Assembly (NCBI GenBank): GCA_964479465.1
Contig: CAYZMG010000002.1
Location: 91,508 to 155,507, forward strand
Length of the DNA: 64,000 nt
Source of the DNA: CADCTB01 sp964479465
GTDB lineage: Bacteria > Actinomycetota > Acidimicrobiia > Acidimicrobiales > AC-14
Direction: 5' to 3'
Shown: positions 17,546 to 26,794 of the stretch, piece by piece
Layout of the letters: every line of letters starts with the position of its first letter
Position numbering within the stretch: position 1 is the first letter of the stretch
Notes under the pieces: model-generated
Databases searched by the model: none
The model's input: the letters and a program-made list of their open reading frames with translations, nothing else
What the model was told of the DNA's origin: nothing
Translations under genes and position numbers: made by a program

Positions 17546-19177
17546 TCACGGCGCGAACGCAATGGTCTTCACGACAGAGTCGACGGCGGGCGTCACCGCC
17601 CCCACTTCATCGGTGGGCACCACGACGGACACCACAACGGTTCCCTCGTTCACACGGGCGATGTAGAGACGCATCGTCTTGCCCTGATCGAGCTTTATGA
17701 GTCGGTACGTGCCCTGCTCGGCGTCGAGTTGGAAGAGCGCGACGCACGGGCCGACGCACACCTCGGACGGGTAGGGCGAGGCCGCTTCGATGTCCACACG
17801 GACAGCATCGACGGTGCCGATGCGTGTCTCGGCCGGCTTCGAAACTCGAAGCCGGGGATGTTCTTGCAGCCAGTTCAGGAGGTCCGCCGGCGCCGGCTCG
17901 CCTGCGCCGGCGGCCACGTAGTCGACGGCCAAAGGGTAGGTGCGATCACGAAGGAACACGCGCGTCGGCGAGACCACCGTGAGCTCGGCTTCGGGATGAT
18001 CCCGGTCGGTGAGTTTGAGAAAGAGAACGTCGGCTGCCTCGGGCTCCGCCAGCGCCCAGCCGGCCTCGAGGGTGAGGTCGATGGGCGGCTGAAGCGCCGC
18101 CGTGCGGTACCGGCCGGGAGCCAGCGGGCCGCCGCGAGCAGGGAAGGCCTGCGGGGGGCTGGTGGACACCGTGGTGGCCGAAGATGTCGCATCCGGACGA
18201 TCACCGGAACCCGCCACGATGACGGAAACCAAGGCCACGACGATCAAGAGGCACAACCCGCCGGCAACCAGACGCCGTGTATCCGGCCGGCGGGACTTCG
18301 GTGGACCGGGGGCGACCGGGACAGCCGTCGCCTCGGCACCGGTCGTCTCAGCCACGAGCGCGGCGGCCATCTCGGCCGCGGTGGCGAACCGGCTCGAGGG
18401 CTCCCTCTCCATTGCCGTCTTCACTGCTCGATCGAGATGTGCGGGAAGGTCAGGACGGCGTTCGCGTAGGGGAACGGGTCTGCTCTCGACGATGGCCCGC
18501 ATCAATTCCGCCGGCGAATCGCCCTCGAAGGGCGGCCGCCCGCTCAACGCTTCGTAGAGCAGGACGCCGGCCGAGTAGAGATCGCTCTGCGGGGTGGCCG
18601 GCGCGCCGGTGAGGCGTTCGGGAGCGACGTAGCTCGGCGTACCCAGAAGCGTGCCGTCATCGGTGAGCGCCATAGCCGAGGCTGTCTTGGCGATGCCGAA
18701 ATCGGACACCTTTGCCACGCCGTCGGGACAGAGCAGCACATTGCTCGGCTTGATGTCGCGGTGCACGATCCCGGCTGCGTGTGCGGCGCCGAGGGCGCCC
18801 AGGACATCCGTGGTGACGCGAGCTGCCCGGTCGGGAGCGAGCGGGCCGGCGGACATCTCGTCGGCCACCGTGCGCCCGGGTAGGCGTTCCATCACCAGGA
18901 AGGGCACGCCCTCGTGCTCCCCGCTGTCGAAGACCAGCACGACGTTGGGATGGCTCAGGCTGGCGACCGCTCTCGCCTCTGCCTCGAACCGCTCCCGCAT
19001 CCGGGACGCGTCCGCACCGGCGCTGGTGAGGAGCTTGATGGCCACGTCTCGGCCCAGCCGAAGGTCTCGCCCTGCTCGGACTTCGCTCATGCCGCCGCGA
19101 CCGAGGACTTCACCCAGCTCGTAGCGTTCGGCGATGGTGGGACCGGGGGTATCCACGTCGGCATCAGCCCTACCCAC
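17546..19177 (-). CDS. Membrane Ser/Thr protein kinase with non-PASTA sensor domain
   Basis: A 543-residue PknB-type kinase. The N-lobe has GRGGMSEVRAG and the invariant Lys in VAIKLL; the catalytic loop is HRDIKPSN, the metal site DFG, and the activation segment ends GTPSYVAPE. Kinase sequence spans about 15-275, a transmembrane helix lies at about 305-327, and some 200 residues are extracellular. That outer part has no PASTA repeats; it contains a Cys pair in VCVGPC and looks like a compact secreted alpha/beta domain. Regulated targets are unknown. It is divergent from the glycerate-kinase-like gene. Confidence 0.92.
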   Translation of the reverse strand: MGRADADVDTPGPTIAERYELGEVLGRGGMSEVRAGRDLRLGRDVAIKLLTSAGADASRMRERFEAEARAVASLSHPNVVLVFDSGEHEGVPFLVMERLPGRTVADEMSAGPLAPDRAARVTTDVLGALGAAHAAGIVHRDIKPSNVLLCPDGVAKVSDFGIAKTASAMALTDDGTLLGTPSYVAPERLTGAPATPQSDLYSAGVLLYEALSGRPPFEGDSPAELMRAIVESRPVPLRERRPDLPAHLDRAVKTAMEREPSSRFATAAEMAAALVAETTGAEATAVPVAPGPPKSRRPDTRRLVAGGLCLLIVVALVSVIVAGSGDRPDATSSATTVSTSPPQAFPARGGPLAPGRYRTAALQPPIDLTLEAGWALAEPEAADVLFLKLTDRDHPEAELTVVSPTRVFLRDRTYPLAVDYVAAGAGEPAPADLLNWLQEHPRLRVSKPAETRIGTVDAVRVDIEAASPYPSEVCVGPCVALFQLDAEQGTYRLIKLDQGKTMRLYIARVNEGTVVVSVVVPTDEVGAVTPAVDSVVKTIAFAP

Positions 19178-19270
19178 AATCCGTGATTCCCGGTCGGTCG
19201 TCGCGGTCTACGCTCAGCGGCGCATGCGTGGGCTTGTATCGATCGGCTCTGCTTTCTCGGAGCCAGCCGC

Positions 19271-20068
19271 GTGAAGACGGATCGGACCCACCAGTGGATC
19301 GCTCTCGGCAAGACCGTGCCGGCCGGCTTGACGGGTCCCCCGGCGAACTCGACCAGTGATTCCTGGGCACTGATGCGCACCTGCTGCGTCGCGCCCGTGG
19401 TCGAGCTCATCCGGGCGTCCAAGCCTCGGGTGTTCGCCATCTCCGGCCCGGTGGGAGCAGGCAAGTCGACGGTCGCCGGCGCAGTGGTGCGCTCACTCGC
19501 GAATGTCGGCCTGCGCGCCGTCGCCCTTTCGCTGGACGACTTCTACCTGTCCCGCCGGGAGCGGGAACGCCGCGGGATCGCGTGGCGCGCCGCGCCGGGT
19601 TCGCACGACCTCGGGCTGATGGTCGAGACCCTCGCCGCCGTGCGGAAGGGGTCGCAGCCGCTAGTCCTGCCCCGATTCGATCCGTCCCGAGATGACCGGG
19701 GCGCCGACGAGCGCCTCGACGACGCCCCCGACGTGGTGCTGTTCGACGGGTGGATCATCGGCTACGACGGTCAGGGCTACGATCGCATCCTTCCGTACCT
19801 CGACTGGCACCTCCATCTCGACGTTCCGAAGGAGATCGCCCGCCAGCGCCGGTTCGCTCGCGAGGCGAAACTGCGTGAGGAAACGGGGAGGGCGTTCTCC
19901 CCGGAGAAGATGCAGCAGTTCTGGGACGAAGTGCTCGGGCCGGGATTCGACACTTGGGTGCCGGCTTCGGCTGAGCACGCGGACATCGTCGTCCGGACGA
20001 CTGGGACCGGTCCCTCCTGCCTGGTCGACGAACGACTCGACGAGTTCCTTCCTACCCTGCCGGCATGA
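19271..20068 (+). CDS. P-loop kinase resembling D-glycerate 3-kinase
   Basis: A 265-residue P-loop phosphotransferase with GPVGAGKST near residue 60. The following LSLDDFYLSRRERE and PGSHDLGLM, then LPRFDPSRDDRG, match the D-glycerate 3-kinase (GLYK) branch rather than uridine kinase, which shares the same fold. GLYK makes 3-phosphoglycerate from glycerate. The GTG at 19271 follows CGGAG. The convergent neighbour is an aldehyde dehydrogenase of a type that can produce glycerate or phosphoglycerate, which fits but does not prove the assignment. Confidence 0.7.
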   Translation: MKTDRTHQWIALGKTVPAGLTGPPANSTSDSWALMRTCCVAPVVELIRASKPRVFAISGPVGAGKSTVAGAVVRSLANVGLRAVALSLDDFYLSRRERERRGIAWRAAPGSHDLGLMVETLAAVRKGSQPLVLPRFDPSRDDRGADERLDDAPDVVLFDGWIIGYDGQGYDRILPYLDWHLHLDVPKEIARQRRFAREAKLREETGRAFSPEKMQQFWDEVLGPGFDTWVPASAEHADIVVRTTGTGPSCLVDERLDEFLPTLPA

Positions 20069-20198
20069 ACGGCCGGCCGGCCCCCCGGATGGAGCGTCGA
20101 CCAGTTCCATCGGGTCGTAGATCGGCAGGGGTCGGCCGGCCGCCGAGCACGGCATCGAGGTGATGATCGAAGCGGTCAACATCCCCGAGCGCGACTAG

Positions 20199-21707
20199 CT
20201 ACACCGGCATGACCACCGTCTTCAGTACGGTGCACTCGTCAATGGAGTAGCCGAGGCCCTCCCGGCCGACGCCGGAGTCCGGCTTCCGGCCGCCGAACGG
20301 GAAGTGGCCGACGCCGTGGGCGGGCGCGTCGTTGATCGTCACCTGCCCGCACTCCAGGGCCCGGGCCGTGCGCCACGCACTCTCCAGGTTGGAGGTGAAC
20401 ACAGCGGAGTCCAGCCCGTAGCGGGACCGGTTCGCCAGGTCGATGGCGGTGTCGAGATCGGCGACAGGGAGCACGGTGAGCACGGGGCCGAAGGTTTCCT
20501 CCCAGACGATGTCGGCCTCCAGGGGTACGTCGGCAAGGACGGTGGGCTCGTGGTACGCGTCGTGGAGGTCGCCGCCGGCGAGCAGCTGCGCCCCCTTGCC
20601 GACGGCGTCGTCGACGAGCTCGTGGACGTAGCTCGCCGCCTTCCCGTTCACCAGGGGACCGACCTTGGTCGTCTCGGCTCGGGGGTCGCCGACCGTCCAC
20701 CGCTCCGCTTCCTTCAGGGCGCGCTGGACGTACTCGTCGTAGACGGACCGTTCCACCAGGACGCGGCTGATGGCGTCGCAGCGCTGGCCGGCGTTCTTGA
20801 ATGCGCCCAGCACCGTCTTCTCGACGGCGAGGCTGAGGTCGGCGTCGGCAAGTACGATGCCGGCGGCGTTCCCGCCCAGTTCGAGGTGCATGGGCTTGGG
20901 GCCGGCGCCGGCGGCAATGCTGCGGCCGACCGAGGTGGAGCCGGTGAAGGAGATCATCGCGATGTCGGCGTGGGAGGCGAGCAGGTCGCCGATTTCGCTG
21001 CCGGAGCCGGTGATGACGTTGAGCACGCCGGCCGGCAACCCCGCCTCCTCGAGGACGCGAGCAAACAGGACCAGGGGGATCGGCGCTTCGGACGGCGCCT
21101 TGGCGACGACCGTGTTCCCGGCCGCCAGTGCCGGGATGATCTTCGACGCAATGAGGTACAGCGGGTAGTTGAACGGGCCGAACGCAGCCACCGTCCCGAC
21201 CGGTTCCCGCAGCACGACGGCGGACTTGCCCACGCTGTCGTCCATCCAGTCGCCGGGGATGTACTCCCCGAAGATCTTGCGGACCTCCTCCCGGGCGAGC
21301 CCCAGTCGCTCCCGGGTGGCCTTGACCTCCGACGCCGCCTGTTCTGACGTCTTGCCCAGATCGGCGACGATGGCGCCGGCGAAGGTGTCGGCGTGCTCGG
21401 CGAGAATCGTGGCGGCTCGGGCGCAGATCTCGAGACGGGCGGCCGCCGGCGTGGAGCGGAAGGCCTCTCGGCCTTGGCGGGCGGCGGCGATCGCCTCCTC
21501 GACGTCGTCCGCCGATGCCTTGGCGGCCCGGGCGATCACGCTCCCGTCGATGGGGGAGCGGACGTCGAACATGTCGCCTTTTCCTGCCGTCCGCCAGCTG
21601 CCACCGACGAGCAGCTGCAGCTCGGGGACGCCTTCGCCGGGGGTTATCGCCGGGTGGAAGAACTCGGACACATCAACGCGGACGGCGCCCTCGACCTGAA
21701 TCTTCAT
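20199..21707 (-). CDS. NAD(P)-dependent aldehyde dehydrogenase (GapN/lactaldehyde type)
   Basis: A 502-residue aldehyde dehydrogenase. It shows GPFNYPLYLIASKIIPALAAG, FTGSTSVGR in the coenzyme fold, ELGGN carrying the general-base Glu, GQRCD with the catalytic Cys, and WEETFGPVL near the C-terminus. The pattern is closest to glyceraldehyde-3-phosphate (GapN) and lactaldehyde dehydrogenases, but exact substrate is open. ATG at 21707 follows GAGGTGAG; the open frame continues to 21767 without support. The 130 bases between it and the convergent kinase gene hold nothing I can name. Confidence 0.9.
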   Translation of the reverse strand: MKIQVEGAVRVDVSEFFHPAITPGEGVPELQLLVGGSWRTAGKGDMFDVRSPIDGSVIARAAKASADDVEEAIAAARQGREAFRSTPAAARLEICARAATILAEHADTFAGAIVADLGKTSEQAASEVKATRERLGLAREEVRKIFGEYIPGDWMDDSVGKSAVVLREPVGTVAAFGPFNYPLYLIASKIIPALAAGNTVVAKAPSEAPIPLVLFARVLEEAGLPAGVLNVITGSGSEIGDLLASHADIAMISFTGSTSVGRSIAAGAGPKPMHLELGGNAAGIVLADADLSLAVEKTVLGAFKNAGQRCDAISRVLVERSVYDEYVQRALKEAERWTVGDPRAETTKVGPLVNGKAASYVHELVDDAVGKGAQLLAGGDLHDAYHEPTVLADVPLEADIVWEETFGPVLTVLPVADLDTAIDLANRSRYGLDSAVFTSNLESAWRTARALECGQVTINDAPAHGVGHFPFGGRKPDSGVGREGLGYSIDECTVLKTVVMPV

Positions 21708-21794
21708 GCTCACCTCGCGCGTACACCGGGGGTCCTCGCGTTCCTTCCCGCTCGGCGCCGGAAACACTCGCCTACCGGCCGGGGTGAAGAGGCG

Positions 21795-22281
21795 TCAGCC
21801 GGTGGCGGCAGCGTCCAGGGCGCCCTGGATCCGCCGGCCCGCCTCCTCGGCGATCGCCCCGAGTGCGGGACTCCCGGATACCTCCGCGAGGAGCTGGGGG
21901 TTCACCGCTTCGACGACCGTGCGACCACTCTCGGTCCGCACGACGACGTTGCAGGGGAGCAGCGAGGCGATCCGCGGGTCGGCCTCCAAGGCGCGGTGGG
22001 CGAGCCGGGGGTTGCAGGCCCCGAGGATGATCTGGGGCTCGACATCCACGTCGATCTTCTCTTTGAGCGTCTTGAGCCACCTGGCCCGCACGCCGGCCCA
22101 GCGCCGGGCCGACGCCCTGGTGGAGATGGCCCGGCGCTCCATGGCCCTGCCGGCGGGCTCGCGCCTTGCGGACGTCGATCTCGGTCAGCACGCCGAAGCC
22201 CTGTTCCAGGAGGGCCTCCCGAACACGGGTCACCGTCTCGTCGTAGGGCCTGTCGACTTCGATGCGCAGCGTCAGTTCCAT
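21795..22281 (-). pseudogene. DUF302 gene interrupted by a 94-nt insertion
   Basis: The 5' part from the ATG at 22281 (GAGGAGG upstream) encodes a normal DUF302 N-terminus ending GFGVLTEIDVRK. The 3' part continues in another frame with TLKEKIDVDVEPQIILGACN and LPCNVVVR, also typical. Removing 22071-22164 joins them in frame as EIDVRKTLKEKIDVDVEP, as expected for the family. The inserted piece encodes DUF222/13E12-like sequence on the opposite strand. DUF302 proteins are small, often linked to metal or redox stress; this one has a copper-operator-like palindrome upstream. Either the gene is inactivated or the assembly is wrong here. Confidence 0.8.
22071..22164 (+). mobile_element. 94-nt fragment of a DUF222/13E12-family gene
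   Basis: On the plus strand this fragment reads HLARTPAQRRADALVEMARR and continues SMALPAG, closely matching the DUF222 domain of actinobacterial 13E12-repeat HNH endonucleases. It lies inside and antisense to the DUF302 gene. On the minus strand CAAG occurs at both junctions, compatible with a short target duplication or with microhomology at a chimeric join. Confidence 0.65.
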
Positions 22282-22314
22282 CAGTCCTCCTCGTCTCGGC
22301 AGGATGTTCAAGCA

Positions 22315-22330
22315 ATACCCGGGGGGGTAT
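22315..22330. promoter_or_regulatory. CsoR-type palindrome upstream of the DUF302 gene
   Basis: ATACCC and GGGTAT flank four G bases, an inverted repeat of the form bound by CsoR copper-sensing repressors. It lies 34-49 bases before the DUF302 start codon. The copZ-copA operon near 61.4 kb has two similar palindromes. No csoR gene is in the window. Confidence 0.6.
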
Positions 22331-22354
22331 ATTCCGAACCCGAACCGAGACGAC

Positions 22355-22390
22355 GGGCGGGGGCGGCGACCTTAGTCGCCGCCCCCGCCC
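22355..22390. terminator. Perfect 16-bp stem hairpin after the ABC operon
   Basis: GGGCGGGGGCGGCGAC at 22355-22370 pairs perfectly with 22375-22390 around a CTTA loop. It lies just downstream of the solute-binding protein gene (minus strand) and before the DUF302 promoter, so it probably terminates the importer operon. There is no clear T-run. Confidence 0.7.
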
Positions 22391-22406
22391 AACCGCCGGT
22401 CCCGGA

Positions 22407-24065
22407 CTAGAGGCCGGTCTTCTGGCCGGTCACGTACATGTGCTTGTTACGCGTCCCCCGGCACGGGCTGCACCCGGGCGTGTAGTACCAGTTGTCGAAC
22501 ACCGCCTTGCTGAAGAAGGCGACTCGCTGCGGCACGTACAGCGGGAGGATCGGCAGGTCCTCGGCGACGATGCGCTGCATCTGATACACCAGATCCTTGC
22601 GCGCGGTCTCGTTGAGGGCCGTGAGCTGCTTGTTGGCCGCGTCGGTGAAGGCCGGGTTGGTGTAGCCGATGGCCCGGCTGAACGACGTGCTGTTGCGGGG
22701 CGCCGCGTACCGGCCGCGCAGCCCGTCGGCGTCGCCGGCGATGCCGCCGTAGCCGACCAGGGTCATGGTGTAGTTGCCCTTGCCGGCGTTGTCGTCGGCG
22801 GCTGCGCGGTCGAGGACCTGCACGTTGACGTCGATCCCGACGGCGCGGAGGTACTCCTTGATGAGCTCCGGCGACTTGGGCGTGAAGCGGCTGCTGCTCT
22901 GAAGCTCCTGCACGAACTTCCCACCGTCGGGGAGCTCGCGCAACCCGTCCCCGTTGGTGTCCTTCATCCCGAGCTCATCGAGCAGTGCACGGGCCTTGGC
23001 CACGTCGTGGTCGTAGGTGGGAAGGCCGGGCGCCAGCATCTCGTGGTCGCCCGCCAGGCCGGCAGTGGACGCCGGGGCCCCACGGCCGAGGAGAAGCCGG
23101 TCAACCATGTCCGGCCGGTTGATGGCGTAGGCCACGGCGTGGCGGAAGCGCTTGTCGTCGTAGGGGAAGCCCTTTGAGAGGTTGAAGTTCAGGGCCAGGT
23201 TCCAGTCGCCGGACCCCTCGAGCTTGCCGAACTTGGGGTCGGACTCGAACGCCTTCAGCTGCTCCTCAGGCGCCGGCTCCTCGGACAGTTCAGCGGCGTC
23301 GATCTCGCCCCGCTGCAGGCCGAGCAGCTCGTCGGGTGCCGGCACGAACTCCAGCCGGCGAACGTAGGGGACGCCCAGGAAGAACTGCTCGTTGGCCGTG
23401 TAGAGATAGCTGCCCGCCGCCTCGTCAAACGACTGCAGCTTGTAGGGGCCGGACCCCATGGTGGCGTTGGCTTCGCGGTACTTGGTCGGGTCGGTCACCG
23501 ACGACCAGACGTGCCGGGGGATGATGAACACCCGCATGCCGACGTTCTCCTCGAAGACCGCGTTGGGGTTGTTCAGCCTGATGACGACGGTGGTCGGCGA
23601 CTCGGCGACGACCTCCTTGAGGTCGACCCGGCTCGCTCCCGTGGCGCCCGGCCCGGAGGTGATGTACTCGAAGCTGAACTTCACGTCCTCGGCGGTGAGC
23701 GGCTGGCCGTCGTGCCACTTCACGTTGTCGCGGATCGTGAACCGCCACTCCAGGCCGTCGGGCGACTGTGACCACTCGCGTGCCAGCCACGGCCCCGGCT
23801 TGCCGGTTGAGTCCTCCCAGAGGAGGGTGTCGAACAGGTAGCCGGTCTGGATCATTCCCGGCCCGCGCACGTAGGCGAAGGGCGTCGGGTAGCCGAAGTC
23901 ACCTCCCGCCAGGCGTATCCGCTCCACGCTCTCGGGACGCGTCGTCTGCCCGCCGGTCGACTCCGAGCTGTCTCCGTCGGACGAACAGCCGGCGACCAGT
24001 AACGCCGCCGCCATCAGCAATGCCGTCCGGCGAACCCACGATGCCTTCTTCTTGCTTGTGCTCAT
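22407..24065 (-). CDS. Solute-binding lipoprotein of a Dpp/Opp/Nik-type ABC importer (copy 1)
   Basis: A family-5 extracellular solute-binding protein of 552 residues. The signal ends in the lipobox LLVAGC. Family features include the LTAEDVKFSFEYI segment, GSGPYKLQSFD, and the MVDRLLLGRG region. The last protein of the importer operon, it should deliver peptides, metal chelates or similar ligands to the permease. It has an unusual CSPC motif near the C-terminus. A clear paralogue lies at 33045-34706. I chose ATG at 24065 with GAGGTG just upstream; ATG at 24083 overlaps the upstream stop and is also possible. Confidence 0.9.
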   Translation of the reverse strand: MSTSKKKASWVRRTALLMAAALLVAGCSSDGDSSESTGGQTTRPESVERIRLAGGDFGYPTPFAYVRGPGMIQTGYLFDTLLWEDSTGKPGPWLAREWSQSPDGLEWRFTIRDNVKWHDGQPLTAEDVKFSFEYITSGPGATGASRVDLKEVVAESPTTVVIRLNNPNAVFEENVGMRVFIIPRHVWSSVTDPTKYREANATMGSGPYKLQSFDEAAGSYLYTANEQFFLGVPYVRRLEFVPAPDELLGLQRGEIDAAELSEEPAPEEQLKAFESDPKFGKLEGSGDWNLALNFNLSKGFPYDDKRFRHAVAYAINRPDMVDRLLLGRGAPASTAGLAGDHEMLAPGLPTYDHDVAKARALLDELGMKDTNGDGLRELPDGGKFVQELQSSSRFTPKSPELIKEYLRAVGIDVNVQVLDRAAADDNAGKGNYTMTLVGYGGIAGDADGLRGRYAAPRNSTSFSRAIGYTNPAFTDAANKQLTALNETARKDLVYQMQRIVAEDLPILPLYVPQRVAFFSKAVFDNWYYTPGCSPCRGTRNKHMYVTGQKTGL

Positions 24066-24079
24066 CGCACCTCTCTTTC

Positions 24080-25849
24080 TCATGCCGTCTCCGGCGTCGT
24101 CAACTCGAACAGCAGGTCCCGCCCCGCCGCGCTGAGCAGGGCCTTGGTCACCTCGTGGCGCGGCCCCATCAGCAGCTCGCTCCCGGTCCCCTGCTCCACC
24201 ACCCGCCCGCGGTCCATGACCATGACCCGATCCGCCACCCGGAGCACGGCGCCGAGGTCGTGGGACACGAGCACCATCGCCATGCCCCGGTCGACCTGGA
24301 GTTGCTTGAGCAGCTGGAGCACCTTCGCCTGCTCGGACGGGTCGAGCATGGACACCGGTTCATCCGCGATCAGGAGTTTGGGCTCGAGGATGAGGGCCCG
24401 GGCCAGCGCCACCCGCTGCAACTGCCCGCCGGACAGCTCGTGGGTGTAACGCTGGAGGAAGGCGTCGTCGGCGGGGAGCCGGGCCGCCCTCAGTGTGGCG
24501 CGGACCTTGCCATCCTGCTCCTCGCGGTCGCCAATGTGCTGCAGCTCCAGGGGCTCACGCACGGCCTGGGCGACCGTGAAGCGGCCCGACAGCGCTTCGA
24601 ACGGGTCCTGGAACAGCAGCTGGACCCGCCGGCGGGCCGCCTTCAGGTCCGCTCCGCCGGCAGCCAGCAAGTCGTGTCCGTCGATCTCGACGGAGCCCTC
24701 GTCGGGGTCGAGGAGGCGAACGAGCATGGACGCCACCGTCGACTTGCCGGCGCCGGTGGCGCCGACCAGCCCGACCACCTCGCCTTCGAGCACATCGAGG
24801 CTGACGCCGTCGACGGCGCGGAAACGCTCCTTGCGGAAGAGCTTTCCGGGCACCTCGTAGGACTTGACCAGCCCCGTCGCCCGGAGCACCGGGACGACGC
24901 CCCCGCGCACACAGGACACCAGACGCTCGCCGCCGTCCTCCCCCACGGGGGTGACGAGCGGGGGCCGGCCTTCGCTGCAAATCTCGATCTCCTGGGTGCA
25001 TCGGCCGGCGAACGGGCAGCCAGGCGCGATGTGGGTGGGGTTGGGCGGGTCGCCCCGGATCCCGCGCATGTCCTTGATCGCGGCCAGGCTCGTGCGAGCA
25101 TTGAGAAGGGCCCAGGAGTACGGGGCGCGGGGGCGGTCGAGCACGGCCTTGGCCGGACCAGTCTCTGCCAGCCAGCCGCGGTAGAGGACCGCCATCCGGT
25201 CGGCGAGTTGGTCGAGGGCGTCGGCGTCGTGGCTCATCACCACCAGGGCGCGGCCGTCCTCGTCGCGCACCCGCTGGAGGACCTTGAGCGCCTGGTTGCG
25301 GGTGGCGGGGTCGAGGCCGGCGGTGGGCTCGTCGAGCACCACCACCTCGGGGTCGCAGACCAGGGCCATGGCGAGGAGGACGGGCCGCCGTTGCCCGCCC
25401 GACAGCTCACGGGGATGGCGGTCGAGGGCCCATCCGCCCAGACCAACCTCGGTGAGTACCTGCGTGCTGCGGGCGTCGGCCTCGGCGCGGCTCCGCTTGA
25501 GATGGACCTGCTGCGGCTCGGCCAGCTGGATGCCGATGGTGAGGACGGGGTTCAGCGACGCCGCCGACTGCACGGCCAGGGCTATCCGTCGCCACCGCAC
25601 TTCGCGCCAGCCGTCCTCGTCGAGCGCCACCAGGTCGAGGTCTCCGAGATGCAGCGTGCCCTGGACCTGTGCGTCGGTGGCGAGGCCGAGAATGGCCCGG
25701 CCCAGCGTCGACTTTCCCGAGCCCGACTCGCCGAGAATCCCGAGGCACTGGCCGGGTGCGACTTCGAGGGAGAGGTTGTCGACGGCCCGCACCGGGGGCG
25801 GGCCGGGATAGGTGATCGTGAGGCCCGAGACCTTCAACCCGTCGCTCAT
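24080..25849 (-). CDS. Fused tandem ATPase of a Dpp/Opp-type ABC importer
   Basis: A 589-residue protein with two complete ABC ATPase domains, equivalent to a DppD-DppF fusion that powers both halves of the importer. Domain 1 has GESGSGKSTL, LSGGQ and VVVLDEPTAGLD. A DppD-type Cys cluster region (CPFAGRC, later EICSE) closes it. Domain 2 has GATGAGKSTV, LSGGQLQRVALARAL and LLIADEPVSMLD. The start at 25849 overlaps the permease stop as ATGA. The first domain's glutamine loop (LAVQSAASLNP) is typical for the family. Confidence 0.95.
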   Translation of the reverse strand: MSDGLKVSGLTITYPGPPPVRAVDNLSLEVAPGQCLGILGESGSGKSTLGRAILGLATDAQVQGTLHLGDLDLVALDEDGWREVRWRRIALAVQSAASLNPVLTIGIQLAEPQQVHLKRSRAEADARSTQVLTEVGLGGWALDRHPRELSGGQRRPVLLAMALVCDPEVVVLDEPTAGLDPATRNQALKVLQRVRDEDGRALVVMSHDADALDQLADRMAVLYRGWLAETGPAKAVLDRPRAPYSWALLNARTSLAAIKDMRGIRGDPPNPTHIAPGCPFAGRCTQEIEICSEGRPPLVTPVGEDGGERLVSCVRGGVVPVLRATGLVKSYEVPGKLFRKERFRAVDGVSLDVLEGEVVGLVGATGAGKSTVASMLVRLLDPDEGSVEIDGHDLLAAGGADLKAARRRVQLLFQDPFEALSGRFTVAQAVREPLELQHIGDREEQDGKVRATLRAARLPADDAFLQRYTHELSGGQLQRVALARALILEPKLLIADEPVSMLDPSEQAKVLQLLKQLQVDRGMAMVLVSHDLGAVLRVADRVMVMDRGRVVEQGTGSELLMGPRHEVTKALLSAAGRDLLFELTTPETA

Positions 25850-26787
25850 GGACCGGTCGTTCCCTTGCTCAGGCGGGTGTGGTGGCGGGTGAGCCGGGGG
25901 TTGATCCGCTGCTCGACGCCGACGCCGAGGAACGTGACGCCAAGGAGCAACAGGCTCACGGCGAGGACCGGAGGGATGAGCCACCATTTCCAGGCGTCGG
26001 TGAAGAACAGGCCACCGAAGTCGATGGAATCGCGCAGGATCGCCCCCCAGCTGGCGCGGGTGGGATCTCCGAGGCCGAGGAAGGCCAGCCCGGCTTCGAA
26101 GCTGATCGCCCGCCCGGCGGCACCGACGAGGCCGGCGATCAGGATCAAGCCCACCTCGGGAAGGATGTGCCGGCGCAGGATCTGCCGTGACGTGCCGCCG
26201 AACCCCACGGCAGCCTTGACGTGGGCCCGCCAGCGGAGAGAGAGCACCTGCGACCGCACCACACGCGCCGTCGGCGGCCAGGATGTCAGGGCGATGATGA
26301 TCGAGAGCATCGTCAGGCTCGGCCCGGCGTAGGTGGCGATGACGATGAGCAGCGGGATCTTGGGGATCACTAGCACGAGGTCGACGATGCGCATGAGGAT
26401 GGCGTCGACCGTGCCGCCCGCCCAACCGGCCACCATCCCGAACAGGGCGCCGATGAGCAGCGTGCCGCCGCCGGCCACCAGGGCGACGAACAGCGACACC
26501 CGGGCGCCGCTCAGGAGTTGAGTGGCGACGTCCTGCCCGACTCCGTTGGTGCCCAGGATGTGGCTGCCGCTGGGAGCGTCGAGAGGGTCGCCGGACAGCT
26601 CGATCACCCGGTACGGGGAGATGTACGGCGCGGCGAGGGCGAGGGCGACGAACACACCGACGATGGCCAGCCCGATCCAGCCGATGGTGGGGAACCGGAT
26701 GCGCCGGCGCCCGCCCCCGGATATCTCCTCCGCGTCGGCGGGCGGCTCGGGCGCGACGACGTCGGCCGGATGCAGCGTGGCGGTCAT
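25846..26787 (-). CDS. ABC importer permease, DppC type
   Basis: A 313-residue inner-membrane permease. After a cytoplasmic N-terminus there are about six hydrophobic helices. The DppC/OppC N-terminal pattern ILGTNGVGQDVATQLLSGARVSL is present, and the EAA coupling loop is in AAVGFGGTSRQILRRHILPE. It forms a heterodimer with the upstream DppB-type permease, eight bases away, and its stop overlaps the ATPase start. Confidence 0.92.
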   Translation of the reverse strand: MTATLHPADVVAPEPPADAEEISGGGRRRIRFPTIGWIGLAIVGVFVALALAAPYISPYRVIELSGDPLDAPSGSHILGTNGVGQDVATQLLSGARVSLFVALVAGGGTLLIGALFGMVAGWAGGTVDAILMRIVDLVLVIPKIPLLIVIATYAGPSLTMLSIIIALTSWPPTARVVRSQVLSLRWRAHVKAAVGFGGTSRQILRRHILPEVGLILIAGLVGAAGRAISFEAGLAFLGLGDPTRASWGAILRDSIDFGGLFFTDAWKWWLIPPVLAVSLLLLGVTFLGVGVEQRINPRLTRHHTRLSKGTTGP

Positions 26788-26794
26788 CCGGCGG

